A stretch of 36,470 nt of DNA from Bacteroidota bacterium (GTDB lineage Bacteria > Bacteroidota > Bacteroidia > NS11-12g > UBA955). The notes under the pieces were generated by a model. That model saw nothing but the letters and a program-made list of their open reading frames with translations. It did no database searches and had not been told where the DNA came from. This document shows positions 1 to 8,151 of the stretch, piece after piece. Made by a program: the position numbers and the translations under genes. Each line of letters begins with the position of its first letter. The stretch's first letter is position 1. The stretch is taken from positions 1 to 36,470 of the forward strand of contig JABMMZ010000101.1 in the NCBI GenBank assembly GCA_013205405.1, read 5' to 3'.

Positions 1-500
1 GGATTAGGCATGTCAAATTTTACTTTAGCTTCTGTTATTACATTGTCGTTATTAGTTATTACCCAGCCATACGCTTTTGGATTAGCTACTACTGTTGTAT
101 TGTTTCTAAAAGTAAATACAATAGCTTCTGCTGTTTGTTTAACAGCATTAAATGTTTCATGATTGTAAATCATGCCATTATCACTCGCCCCAATTATTAA
201 TTCTTCATCACTATTAATCAATTCTTTGGCTTTGAGACAAGTTACAGCTTGTCCCTCCGTCAGTTCAGTTAATTCAATAATATGTAAATCAGAAAAATAT
301 TGTTTTAACGATTTGTCAATTTGAAATTCTGAAACATGAAAATCTCTGAGAATAAAAATATCTTTATCTGCCTGTGGCAAGGCTTTGCTTGCTTGCACTA
401 CCATAGGCAAATTCATAACAGGTAAAAGCGGCTTGGGTGTTGTGTAGCCCTCATTTACAAAACGACTGCCAGCACCCGCCATTGGTATTAGTTTTATCAT
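1..500 (-). CDS. Sugar-nucleotide nucleotidyltransferase-like protein, 3' end cut by window
   Basis: This minus-strand reading frame starts at ATG 500-498 and stays open to base 1, so about 166 N-terminal residues are visible. It opens with MIKLIPMAGAGSRF, the glycine-rich nucleotide-binding loop of NTP-transferase (GT-A fold) pyrophosphorylases, followed by GYTTPKPLLPV, where the lysine normally contacts the NTP phosphate. It probably transfers a nucleotide to a sugar phosphate or similar small phosphate for surface polysaccharide or glycolipid synthesis; the substrate cannot be told. Its ATG overlaps the TGA of the upstream gene as ATGA, so translation is probably coupled. It resembles that neighbour in its N-terminal loop, which suggests a tandem duplication followed by divergence. 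The C-terminal sugar-binding part is outside the window. Confidence 0.8.
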   Translation of the reverse strand, partial: MIKLIPMAGAGSRFVNEGYTTPKPLLPVMNLPMVVQASKALPQADKDIFILRDFHVSEFQIDKSLKQYFSDLHIIELTELTEGQAVTCLKAKELINSDEELIIGASDNGMIYNHETFNAVKQTAEAIVFTFRNNTTVVANPKAYGWVITNNDNVITEAKVKFDMPN

Positions 501-1273
501 TTGCTGTAGGCTTCAAAAATGTTACTCCAATTATTATATTCCATCATATCTTCTGGTGTTCCCAATTGGCAAAAATGCGGTATTTTATCGTAAACTAAAA
601 TATCCATTTTATCTTTCAACATAAGATTATAAACCAAACTAATATAATATTCGCCATTTAAGGTTATCTGTTCATCCATTAGTTGTTGAAAATACTTTTT
701 TACATACTTACCTTTATCAAAATAATAGGTTCCTGCCGAATGATATCCCAAACTTTTATCTGCCTCAAAACTAAATTTTTCTTTAATCTCTTTTAGATTC
801 ATGTTAGAATCCACTTGGCAGCCAGCATATAAATTATTGAGGTGCAATAAATGTGGATGAAACCCAGTGTAGCATGGTATGGCACCAGCATATTGATGAT
901 TTAAAATTTTTTGTTTAAAATCAGTATAGTCCCAATTCATAAAAAAATCGCAATAGTTGCAAACCACGGGTTCTTCATCCTCTATTAAATCAAAAATTTG
1001 AGCTACTGTATAAACAGGCCCTAGCTTATGTTCATTAATGCCTACTATGTTTGCCGTTGGTATAATGTTAAGTAGGGTTGCTTCTAAATTTAATTCTGAG
1101 TCTTGCAACATATCATTTCTACATATAAAAATGAAATTGGTTTCAGTAGGAAATAAACTAGCCACATATTCAATAATGGGTTTGCCATGCATTTCTATTA
1201 AAGCTTTATAGGTTGTATAACCCGCTTTTATAAAACGACTTCCTTGTCCTGTCATAGGTATAATTACTTTCAT
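497..1273 (-). CDS. Nucleotidyltransferase family protein (sugar-1-phosphate type)
   Basis: This is a 258-residue protein of the NTP-transferase superfamily. The N-terminus carries the loop GQGSRF (residues 9-14), a variant of GxGTRL, then GYTTYKALIEMHGKPIIEY. The segment VCNYCDFF near residue 110 is where the family places its metal-binding aspartate. The C-terminal QLGTPEDMMEY matches the typical end of nucleotidyl-transferase domains that bind the sugar substrate. It lies between a GDPD gene and a second nucleotidyltransferase, with 4-bp ATGA overlaps at both junctions, so the three are almost certainly one transcript. Family membership is well supported; the sugar or alcohol phosphate it activates is unknown. 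Confidence 0.85.
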   Translation of the reverse strand: MKVIIPMTGQGSRFIKAGYTTYKALIEMHGKPIIEYVASLFPTETNFIFICRNDMLQDSELNLEATLLNIIPTANIVGINEHKLGPVYTVAQIFDLIEDEEPVVCNYCDFFMNWDYTDFKQKILNHQYAGAIPCYTGFHPHLLHLNNLYAGCQVDSNMNLKEIKEKFSFEADKSLGYHSAGTYYFDKGKYVKKYFQQLMDEQITLNGEYYISLVYNLMLKDKMDILVYDKIPHFCQLGTPEDMMEYNNWSNIFEAYSK

Positions 1274-1983
1274 AGCAGACTTAAAAGTAGTTGAGGATAA
1301 TCCGTATAAAAATGTTGAACACCCATATTTAAATATTTTTTCATTTCACTTTCATCATTAATAAGACAAGCACCAAAGCGAATATTGCTTTTCTTTACAG
1401 TATCTATCTTTTCTTGCGTGATGCCTTGCCACTCATACATTAAAGTTTCAAAATGATATTGTTTGGCAATGAATAAATCAGTTTCAAAATCGGTATGCGG
1501 GGGCCTATCCCAAAACACAGGAATACTGGAATCTATTTGTTTAACTTCAATTAAATATTCGCAATTGGTATCATTAAAACCTATTTGAGATAAAAGATTT
1601 AAGTCTTTAACCAAGTTATAAGCTAATTTTACCAATCCATAATTTTTGGGTTGAATTGAAATGCATGTATTCGTGTTTTTAACGAGTGATAATACGTCAG
1701 ACAAAAGGGGTAAATAATATGGAGTATTTGGATTAAAATATTGCCCGAAATTGAGTGCCATTAATTCCTCATATTTTGATTGTGTTACAATTTTTGAAAT
1801 GCCTGTCACTCTCTCTGTAGTGGTATCATGTGTTACCACTAATTGGCCGCAAGCCGTTAGTTGTATATCTAATTCCAACCAACTGCAACCCATGGCAATG
1901 GCACTTTCAAAAGCTGGCATTGTATTTTCAGGAAAAACACTCATATTGCCTCTATGAGCTGCTACACCATTTCCAAAATTCAT
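1270..1983 (-). CDS. Glycerophosphodiester phosphodiesterase (GDPD family)
   Basis: This enzyme likely hydrolyses glycerophosphodiesters to glycerol-3-phosphate and an alcohol. In the 237-residue version starting at ATG 1983, the family signature is complete: HRG at 10-12 (catalytic His10), PENT at 18-21, ELD at 37-39 (metal ligands Glu37 and Asp39) and the second catalytic His52 in THD. The length fits bacterial cytoplasmic GDPDs, and no signal peptide is seen. A longer frame runs upstream to 2034, but a TACTTTTG promoter element lies at 1988-1995, five bases before this ATG, so the short start is preferred. Its TGA overlaps the ATG of the nucleotidyltransferase downstream, making it the first gene of a three-gene operon. 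Confidence 0.9.
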   Translation of the reverse strand: MNFGNGVAAHRGNMSVFPENTMPAFESAIAMGCSWLELDIQLTACGQLVVTHDTTTERVTGISKIVTQSKYEELMALNFGQYFNPNTPYYLPLLSDVLSLVKNTNTCISIQPKNYGLVKLAYNLVKDLNLLSQIGFNDTNCEYLIEVKQIDSSIPVFWDRPPHTDFETDLFIAKQYHFETLMYEWQGITQEKIDTVKKSNIRFGACLINDESEMKKYLNMGVQHFYTDYPQLLLSLL

Positions 1984-1987
1984 AATG

Positions 1988-1995
1988 CAAAAGTA
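1988..1995 (-). promoter_or_regulatory. Bacteroidota -7 promoter element for GDPD operon
   Basis: TACTTTTG matches TAnnTTTG exactly and ends five bases upstream of the GDPD ATG at 1983. The transcript would be leaderless or nearly so. No clear TTTG -33 box is seen at the usual spacing. Confidence 0.6.
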
Positions 1996-2204
1996 AGGAA
2001 ATTTAGAATTGAAGTTTAAAAATACTATTATCAATAAACTATATTTTCTTATATTTTGAATAAAATGAGTACATTTTTTATCTCACTACGTTCACTAAAA
2101 ATATTACAGAATAACCAACTCTAACAACAATTAACATTAACCCAAATAACTAATAACTTAATAACCAATAACTATTAGTAAATAAGAATGACCCAAATAT
2201 TATC

Positions 2205-2212
2205 TATTTTTG
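2205..2212 (+). promoter_or_regulatory. rluF: -7 promoter element for rluF
   Basis: TATTTTTG matches TAnnTTTG and lies ten bases before the rluF ATG at 2223. The rest of the divergent 1996-2204 stretch is AT-rich, with loose repeats of AATAACTAATAAC-type sequence near 2143-2180 and no other recognisable feature. Confidence 0.6.
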
Positions 2213-2222
2213 CACCTACATT

Positions 2223-3209
2223 ATGGCAAAGCAGCAAGAAGGTATTCAAATTAATAAATATGTAAGTAATAGTGGCTTTTGCTCTCGCAGAGAGGCTGAT
2301 AAGCTGGTAGAGCAGGCGCGAGTTACTATTAATGGTCAAATAGCGATGGCTACTAGCCGTGTAAAAATGGGTGATAAAGTAGCAGTAGACGATGAGTATT
2401 TGAAAAGTAATAAAAAAGAAAGTTTGTATTTGGCTTTTAATAAACCTAAAGGGATTAGCAGCACAACTGATGCAAATGATAAAACAAATATCATTAGTTT
2501 CATTAATTACCCCAAACGTATTTTCCCTATTGGCAGACTAGACAAGGACAGTAATGGCTTAATATTATTAACAGATGATGGGGATATTGTCAATAAAATA
2601 TTACGGGTTGGCAATAACCATGATAAAGAATATTTGGTAACTGTAGATAAAGCGATTACCCCAGAATTCATTCAAAAAATGAGCAGTGGTGTTCCCATTT
2701 TAGAAACCACTACCCTGCCATGTAAAGTTAAACAAGAAGGTAGCAAAAAGTTTAAAATAATATTAAAACAAGGTTTAAATAGACAAATTAGACGAATGTG
2801 CGAGCATCTTAATTATGATGTTATTGAACTTAAAAGAACACGCATAATGCATATTGAATTAGATAAATTACCTTTAGGAAAATGGCGTAAATTAACCTCA
2901 TTGGAAATGGAAAGGCTTACAGAAAAACTATCTAATTCAAGCAAAACAGAAGAAGCTTCAAGCACTCCAAAGGTAAAAAGCAATTTATTAGAAAAGCCTA
3001 AAAGAAAATTTTACAATTACGATAAGAAAGATGGAAATGGTAAACCAGCCCTTACTTTTAAAGGTACTAAAGAAAATACTTTTAAACCAGCAACAAGTAA
3101 TACAACAAAAAAAAGAGTAGGCGGAGGTAAACCACCTGTTGAAAAACCACCTGCAAAAAAGGTAAAAACAGCCTATGTGCCTAAGCCGAGTAAAGGCAGA
3201 AATAGATAG
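2223..3209 (+). CDS. rluF: 23S rRNA pseudouridine synthase RluF
   Basis: This enzyme isomerises a uridine of 23S rRNA (U2604 in the E. coli enzyme). The N-terminal S4 RNA-binding domain spans about residues 8-55 (IQINKYVSNSGFCSRREADK), followed by the RsuA/RluF catalytic domain. The catalytic aspartate is Asp107 in GRLDKDSNGL, the same position as in E. coli RluF. The stretches VNKILRVGNNHDKEYLVTVD and GLNRQIRRMCEH are characteristic of RluF rather than RluB or RluE. After about residue 235 comes a basic, Lys/Pro/Thr-rich tail of about 90 residues, low in complexity and probably an RNA-binding extension. It is transcribed divergently from the GDPD operon from its own promoter. Confidence 0.93.
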   Translation: MAKQQEGIQINKYVSNSGFCSRREADKLVEQARVTINGQIAMATSRVKMGDKVAVDDEYLKSNKKESLYLAFNKPKGISSTTDANDKTNIISFINYPKRIFPIGRLDKDSNGLILLTDDGDIVNKILRVGNNHDKEYLVTVDKAITPEFIQKMSSGVPILETTTLPCKVKQEGSKKFKIILKQGLNRQIRRMCEHLNYDVIELKRTRIMHIELDKLPLGKWRKLTSLEMERLTEKLSNSSKTEEASSTPKVKSNLLEKPKRKFYNYDKKDGNGKPALTFKGTKENTFKPATSNTTKKRVGGGKPPVEKPPAKKVKTAYVPKPSKGRNR

Positions 3210-3299
3210 ACAAGATTTCTTCATTTAATAATTGTAAAAATATTGTCATTAAAATAAAAATGGTGCAATATTATTTTACTACTTGCGTTAGGTGAGTAT

Positions 3300-4067
3300 A
3301 TGTATAAATTATATCTGTTAAGTATTTTATATTGCTGTGGCCAAATTATTAAATCTGATTACAAAGAGGAAGCCAATGATTTAATTGAAAGTTATATCTT
3401 ATTAGAACGTCTAAAGACGCCCGAAAATTTTAATAGGATACTTACAGATAGCAGTAGTTTTGGATATTACTTGCAACATTTACCTCTAAAACCAATAGAC
3501 AGCAAAGTATTATTATACAACGGTGAAACCAAAGAAAACAATGATATATATTGTGCAGTAGTAAACATGGATATTGGTAAAAAAGATTTGCAGCAATGTG
3601 CAGATGCTTGTATGCGTTTAAGAGCAGAATATTTGTATCATAAAAAAAGGTATAAGGATATTCAATTTAAATTTGTGGCTGATAACAAATGGCATACTTA
3701 TTTAGACTATATTAAACAGGATTATTCATACAAAAAATTTAGACTATACATGGAATATGTATTTAATTATGCGAATACCGCTTCACTTAAAAAACAATTA
3801 AATACTGTTCCTTTTTATCAAATGGAAATTGGAGATGTTCTAGTGCAAAGCGTCAACCCTTATGGACATGCAGTAATAATAGTAGATATTTGTGAAAATA
3901 TGAAAGGCGAAAAGCAATATATGTTGGCTCAAAGTTATATGCCTGCTCAAGAAACTCAAATATTGGTAAATCCAAACACCTTAAAACCATGGTTTAATAA
4001 GCCTGATGGCTCTGTAATAAACACTCCTGAATGGACTTTTGATACAGCAGATTTAAAAAGATGGTAA
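3300..4067 (+). CDS. DUF4846 family protein
   Basis: This 255-residue protein matches what I know of DUF4846, a Bacteroidota family of unknown function. Recognisable family segments are FGYYLQHLPLKP (about residue 56), KDLQQCADACMRLRAEYLY (about 98-116), a NYANTASL segment, the conserved GHAVIIVD (about 186-193) and LAQSYMPAQETQIL. The GHA.IIVD and late AQSYMPAQ segments recall papain-like or NlpC-like folds, but this is inference. The N-terminus MYKLYLLSILYCC is a short hydrophobic stretch that could be a signal peptide or anchor. It follows rluF after 90 bp on the same strand; no strong promoter was found. Confidence 0.8.
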   Translation: MYKLYLLSILYCCGQIIKSDYKEEANDLIESYILLERLKTPENFNRILTDSSSFGYYLQHLPLKPIDSKVLLYNGETKENNDIYCAVVNMDIGKKDLQQCADACMRLRAEYLYHKKRYKDIQFKFVADNKWHTYLDYIKQDYSYKKFRLYMEYVFNYANTASLKKQLNTVPFYQMEIGDVLVQSVNPYGHAVIIVDICENMKGEKQYMLAQSYMPAQETQILVNPNTLKPWFNKPDGSVINTPEWTFDTADLKRW

Positions 4068-4125
4068 TTCAATGCCGTCTAAAATTAAGCCATTAACTAT
4101 CCATAAAACTTTCAAACAATTACCT

Positions 4126-4133
4126 TATTTTTG
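4126..4133 (+). promoter_or_regulatory. -7 promoter element for beta-helix lipoprotein
   Basis: TATTTTTG matches TAnnTTTG and lies thirteen bases upstream of the ATG at 4147, suggesting the lipoprotein gene has its own promoter. Confidence 0.5.
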
Positions 4134-4146
4134 AAACTTTAAATTC

Positions 4147-5559
4147 ATGTTTAGCAAACCCATTTTTATTGTATTAATTAGCCTGATATCGATAGTATCC
4201 TGTAGGAAGGATGATAATATTTTAAAAGAATCTGGCACGCTTAAATTTAGCAAGGATACTGTATATTTTGATACCGTTTTTACAAGATTAATAGGCAGTC
4301 CATATCCACGTTCTGTTAATAAACAATTTAAAATTCGAAACCCTTATAACAAAACTGTAAATATAAATGCAAGACTTATGGGAGGTCTATCCTCTTCTTA
4401 CCGCATAAATATAGATGGTGCAACCGGAACAGTATTTAAGGAAATAGAAATACTACCTAAAGACAGTGCTTGGGTATTTGTAGAATGCACTTTAGAACCT
4501 AACAATTTAAGTAATCCTGCCTTGGTTAGAGATAGTATAGAGTTTGAAACCAATGGTAATTTACAATATGTGCAATTAGCTGCTTATGGCTGGGATGCTT
4601 ATTACTTTAAAGACACAGTGCTAGCCAATAGTAATGAAAATTGGGTGCTAACTAATAAACCTTATGTATTGGTAAACGTAGTAATTGTAGACGAAGGCAA
4701 AACTTTGACAATTGGACCAGGCATACATATTTATTCTACTACTAACTCATTTGTTTTTGATACAACTGGCAAAAAGAATTCAGTAAATTCTTTAAATGTA
4801 TTAGGGACTTTAAAAGTGAATGGCACCAAATCGAACCCTGTGATTTTTGAAGGTGATAGATTAGATAATAATTATGCAAATAGAGGTGGACAATGGCAAG
4901 GCGTTGGTTTTTTTAGGTCAAGCACAAATAGCACCATTAACCATGCTATTATTAAGAATGCTACTGTTGGCGTTAGGATAGATTCCTTGAGTAACAATAC
5001 AAATCCTAAATTAACAATTACCAATACTATTATTAAAAACATGAGTGGCTTTGGTATCTGGGGCCGAACAGGCAGTATACTAGCCGAAAATACGGTTGTT
5101 AATAATTGTGAAATAGCTACATTTTACGGTCAAATAGGTGGAGAATATAGCTTTACCCATTGCACTTTTAACAATGCTAGTTCAAGTGGAAAAGACCCTC
5201 ATTTTGTATTTAGCAATCAATTGCGAAATGACAATAAAGTAGTTATCAAAATTTATCCCTTGGGTGTAGGTTTTACAAATACTATTATATGGGGTAATAA
5301 TGAGACGGAAGTAGGCACCGACTTGAGTGCACCTCTACCTGTAAATGCTTTTACTAACTGCTTAATAAAATCTAAAAACAGTTTTACAAACAATAATATT
5401 TTCAACCGCAACCCATTATTTGAAAATGCAGGACAAAGTATTTTGAAATTAAAAACAGGTTCTCCAGCAATTAATGCAGGTACTTTGACAGCTATAACAT
5501 CTGATATAGAGGAAAAATCGAGAAGTAACCCACCTGATATTGGCGCTTATGAGTTTTAA
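4147..5559 (+). CDS. Lipoprotein with right-handed beta-helix / choice-of-anchor-Q-like domain
   Basis: This 470-residue protein begins with a lipoprotein signal, MFSKPIFIVLISLISIVSC, with the lipobox cysteine at residue 19. Residues about 30-140 form an Ig-like beta region (DTVYFDTVFTRLIGSPYPRS, later PKDSAWVFVECTLEP). Residues about 175-470 show Asn-rich repeated turns with phrases such as INHAIIKNATVGVRI and LTITNTIIKNMSG, typical of right-handed parallel beta-helix proteins. The C-terminus LKTGSPAINAGT...PPDIGAYEF is the hallmark ending of choice-of-anchor-Q proteins. It is probably anchored in an outer or inner membrane leaflet, with a binding or adhesive role; no catalytic residue set was recognised. 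Its stop codon directly abuts that of convergent thyA. Confidence 0.85.
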   Translation: MFSKPIFIVLISLISIVSCRKDDNILKESGTLKFSKDTVYFDTVFTRLIGSPYPRSVNKQFKIRNPYNKTVNINARLMGGLSSSYRINIDGATGTVFKEIEILPKDSAWVFVECTLEPNNLSNPALVRDSIEFETNGNLQYVQLAAYGWDAYYFKDTVLANSNENWVLTNKPYVLVNVVIVDEGKTLTIGPGIHIYSTTNSFVFDTTGKKNSVNSLNVLGTLKVNGTKSNPVIFEGDRLDNNYANRGGQWQGVGFFRSSTNSTINHAIIKNATVGVRIDSLSNNTNPKLTITNTIIKNMSGFGIWGRTGSILAENTVVNNCEIATFYGQIGGEYSFTHCTFNNASSSGKDPHFVFSNQLRNDNKVVIKIYPLGVGFTNTIIWGNNETEVGTDLSAPLPVNAFTNCLIKSKNSFTNNNIFNRNPLFENAGQSILKLKTGSPAINAGTLTAITSDIEEKSRSNPPDIGAYEF

Positions 5560-6381
5560 TTATACCGCTACAGGTGCTTTAATAGACGCTTCAGGCTCAT
5601 AATTTTCTAAAGTAAAATCTTCTAATTTAAAGTCAAATATAGAATTAACACTTGCATTAATTTTCATTGTAGGGTAAGCCTTTGGTGTGCGTGACAATTG
5701 CAATTCTACCTGCTCATAATGATTGGTATAAATATGAGCATCGCCAAAAGTGTGCACAAAATCGCCAACATCTAAATTGCAAACTTGTGCTAACATCATG
5801 GTAAGTAATGCATAAGAGGCAATATTAAATGGAACGCCTAAAAAAATATCGGCACTGCGCTGATATAATTGACAGCTAAGCTTACCTTTAGTTTCTCCAA
5901 CTTCCGTATTTGGAGGAGCCACATAAAACTGAAATAAACAATGGCAAGGCGCCAAGGCCATTTTAGGAATATCTGCTGGGTTCCATGCTGAAACAATAAT
6001 TCTGCGGCTATCTGGATTTTTCTTCAATGTTTCTACCACCTCTGTTATCTGGTCTATTACTGTGCCTTCGGGAGTTGCCCAACTGCGCCATTGCTTGCCA
6101 TAAACAGGTCCTAAATTGCCATTTTCATCGGCCCACTCATCCCAAATACCTACTTTGTGCTCTTTTAAATATTGAATATTAGTATCACCTTGCAAGAACC
6201 AAAGTAACTCATGAATAATAGATTTTAAGTGAACTTTTTTAGTAGAAATAAGCGGGAAACCTTCATTTAAATTAAAACGCATTTGATAGCCAAAAACACT
6301 CTTAGTTCCCGTTCCAGTACGGTCTGCTTTAAAGGAACCATTCTGATAAACATACTTTAAAAATTCTTCGTATTGATTCAT
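5560..6381 (-). CDS. thyA: Thymidylate synthase ThyA
   Basis: The enzyme makes dTMP from dUMP using methylenetetrahydrofolate. The 273-residue protein is close to the 264 residues of the E. coli enzyme. Visible landmarks are DRTGTGT (20-26), [21 protein letters not shown] (91-99), the catalytic cysteine Cys146 in [11 protein letters not shown], the dUMP-binding [10 protein letters not shown], and [21 protein letters not shown]. The C-terminal Val matches the usual closing end of the family. It is a single-gene unit with a promoter at 6395-6402. Its TAA starts at the very next base after the stop of the convergent lipoprotein gene, so no separate terminator fits between them. Confidence 0.97.
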   Translation of the reverse strand: MNQYEEFLKYVYQNGSFKADRTGTGTKSVFGYQMRFNLNEGFPLISTKKVHLKSIIHELLWFLQGDTNIQYLKEHKVGIWDEWADENGNLGPVYGKQWRSWATPEGTVIDQITEVVETLKKNPDSRRIIVSAWNPADIPKMALAPCHCLFQFYVAPPNTEVGETKGKLSCQLYQRSADIFLGVPFNIASYALLTMMLAQVCNLDVGDFVHTFGDAHIYTNHYEQVELQLSRTPKAYPTMKINASVNSIFDFKLEDFTLENYEPEASIKAPVAV

Positions 6382-6394
6382 AATTAGATAAAGG

Positions 6395-6411
6395 CAAAGT
6401 TAGTGCACTAA
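6395..6411 (-). promoter_or_regulatory. thyA: thyA -7 element overlapped by a 12-bp palindrome
   Basis: On the minus strand TAACTTTG (6402-6395) matches TAnnTTTG, 14 bases before the thyA ATG. A perfect palindrome, TTAGTGCACTAA (6400-6411), overlaps the upstream end of the element. It could be an operator half-site pair, or chance. Confidence 0.5.
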
Positions 6412-6594
6412 AGAATTATTAAAAAACCGAATTAATAACAAGTTATGAGGTTCTAATTTAATTCAGAAACACTTGTACTTTTATTGAAATTTCTAGTTAT
6501 AAACATTACCGAAATAAGAATAATAAACGCCAATAAATTGCCTATTAACAATGAATAATCTAGTGTTTAAGTAATTTTATGTAGTAGCCAAACT

Positions 6595-6768
6595 TTAATC
6601 TCCTGATATATTCTTAATCACATTATCGTCTGCGCTGTTCATCACAAAATTTCTTGCTACGTTATGACGAGGCTTATGACCACTAATCGGGTCAATACCC
6701 GTTTTTGTACAAATTCGTTTTAATGCCCCATTATGTTTGGCACAAACAGATGAGAGACAAACTAGGTT
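6595..6768 (-). pseudogene. Tyrosine recombinase (integrase) C-terminal fragment
   Basis: A 57-codon minus-strand stretch between stops (TGA at 6769-6771, TAA at 6595-6597) reads ...KHNGALKRICTKTGIDPISG followed by HKPRHNVARNFVMNS and DDNVIKNISGD. This resembles the box II region of tyrosine recombinases: a lead-in helix like LKxIxxxaGI, then HxxRH with the catalytic His and Arg, then a helix before the usual LGH. There is no start codon, and the catalytic tyrosine and core are missing, so it can only be a remnant. Similarity was judged by eye; a chance resemblance is possible. Confidence 0.4.
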
Positions 6769-6878
6769 TCAATTGGGGTCCTTGTGGTAGAATTGGCAAG
6801 CGTCACCACTAGATTTTATGCCTTGAGACCTATTAAACTCAATAGACCAATGGCGAGAAACAAATTGTATTTTTTCAT
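6762..6878 (-). pseudogene. Broken secreted-protein ORF (signal peptide then in-frame stop)
   Basis: From ATG 6878 the minus strand encodes MKKYNLFLAIGLLSLIGLKA, a textbook signal peptide, then TAA (6816-6818), then in the same frame NLVVTLANSTTRTPIET before TAG (6762-6764). If the TAA were CAA, the product would read LKA-QNLVVTLANSTT, which looks like the mature start of secreted Bacteroidota proteins. The downstream part runs into the recombinase-like fragment in another frame. It is best read as the truncated and mutated 5' end of a secreted-protein gene. Confidence 0.5.
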
Positions 6879-6908
6879 TGTTATGATTTTAATTTTATTA
6901 TTATTTAA

Positions 6909-6936
6909 TAAAAAAAAAGCGCCCTTAAATGGGCGC
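6909..6936 (-). terminator. Rho-independent terminator of the T9SS protein gene
   Basis: On the minus strand the arms GCGCCC and GGGCGC (6936-6931 and 6924-6919) form a perfect 6-bp GC stem with a 6-base loop, followed by a run of at least eight T (6918-6909). It sits 25 bases beyond the stop codon of the T9SS cargo gene. Confidence 0.85.
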
Positions 6937-6960
6937 CTCCGATAAAACGATGCTGTATGC

Positions 6961-7941
6961 TTAATTTTTGATGATTTTCTTATTTAGCACCCCAGTTGCT
7001 GTTTTTACCTGAACAAAATAAATACCATTGGTAAAATCTGATAGATTCACAGCGGTTTCTTCTGTCTCGACAACGATAGATTTAATTTGTTTGCCACTCA
7101 CGTCCGTTACATTTAGAAAGCTATTAATCGGAGCTTTAACATAAAAAATGTCATTGCTCGGATTTGGATATATTGAAAGAGTTAAATTTTCTTTATTTTC
7201 AATGCTAGTAGAAGTAATCGCATTTCTGAATGTTGTATTGTACGTAGGATTCCCTTGTCCGGTCGGAGGCGTAAATACCCTGGTTTCGGCAAGTGGTACT
7301 GGGTAACCATCTACCCACCAATGATACATATCAAGTGAAGATTTATATTTAGTCGGATCTACAGGATTATCATCCGTATAGGATCTTAAAACGTTTAATA
7401 ACACTGCATTAGAATAGGATTTGCCATCAGGCATAATTAAAGTTCCAGATGATATCCATGTAACATCAATTTTATCTGTTCTATAGACAGTATATGTCAT
7501 AATATTAAAAACGCCATTGCCTGTGTGTGTATAAGGTGCTTGATTTGGTTTGATTGGCCATACGTGCATTATAACCGGCGTTGAGTAAAGCCTTTGTGGA
7601 GCAAATTGAGAAGCAGGATTGCCCCAGTATGTATATTCGTTGCCATTATAACCCACAAAAGATTCATCAGCAGAGCCAATTCGTCTAACGTGTGTAGCTT
7701 TCGAAAATATACTTGCCGAAGTCGATGTGGAAGCAGGTAATAATTTAAAGTTACTCTGGGTTGCAGTTACCTCTTTTGAAAAATCCCAAACTCCATTCAC
7801 GAGAACATTACTAACAATACTCGCCATAGTTTGAAGGTTAAATTCTACTCCTTCTGCAGGAATTGTTGGTGCGTTAATCGTTTGTGATAAACAAACAAGG
7901 TATGAACCCATAAAAAGGGTCGTGAGTAATAGTGTTTTCAT
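6961..7941 (-). CDS. T9SS type A sorting domain-containing secreted protein
   Basis: This 326-residue protein starts with a signal peptide (MKTLLLTTLFMGSYLVCLSQ) and ends with a type IX secretion sorting domain: LTLSIYPNPSNDIFYVKA, then DVSGKQIKSI, then NLSDFTNGIYFVQVKTATGV and the final KKIIKN. It should be exported by Sec, moved across the outer membrane by T9SS and anchored to or released from the surface. The central 230 residues (for example GSADESFVGYNGNEYTYWGN and YHWWVDGYPVPLAETRVF) did not match an enzyme or binding family I know. It has a promoter at 7972-7979, a leader of about 30 bases and its own terminator, so it is a single-gene unit. Confidence 0.88.
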   Translation of the reverse strand: MKTLLLTTLFMGSYLVCLSQTINAPTIPAEGVEFNLQTMASIVSNVLVNGVWDFSKEVTATQSNFKLLPASTSTSASIFSKATHVRRIGSADESFVGYNGNEYTYWGNPASQFAPQRLYSTPVIMHVWPIKPNQAPYTHTGNGVFNIMTYTVYRTDKIDVTWISSGTLIMPDGKSYSNAVLLNVLRSYTDDNPVDPTKYKSSLDMYHWWVDGYPVPLAETRVFTPPTGQGNPTYNTTFRNAITSTSIENKENLTLSIYPNPSNDIFYVKAPINSFLNVTDVSGKQIKSIVVETEETAVNLSDFTNGIYFVQVKTATGVLNKKIIKN

Positions 7942-7971
7942 GTTTTTATTTTTTTATAAATTTTGGTTCTA

Positions 7972-7979
7972 CAAATATA
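7972..7979 (-). promoter_or_regulatory. -7 promoter element for T9SS protein gene
   Basis: TATATTTG matches TAnnTTTG on the minus strand, 30 bases before the ATG at 7941. Confidence 0.5.
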
Positions 7980-8151
7980 ATAAAATTTAACAAATAATAA
8001 ATTAATTATATAATAATTTAACAAAAAAGCTAAAATAGAATTAAATATAACACAATAATTTTAATTATTAACACGTTGTGTATTTAGATAATGAGTTCTT
8101 TGAGTGTCCAATTTCATATCTGTAAACCTGACACTTTTGCTCAATTTAATG

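Noticed and set aside
1270-2034. The longer GDPD start at 2034.
   Set aside because: It places the promoter element inside the gene and adds residues with no family match; ATG 1983 fits the GDPD family start.
6781-6830. A tRNA-Leu-like string (GTGGTAGAATTGGCAAGCG) near 6786.
   Set aside because: It lacks a pairing anticodon stem, a T-arm and a 3' acceptor, and overlaps the broken secreted-protein ORF.
6772-6860. A frame reading VSRHWSIEFNRSQGI that recalls the HWxIE motif of ISAs1-type transposases.
   Set aside because: The match covers only a few residues, and the same bases encode a much better signal peptide in another frame.
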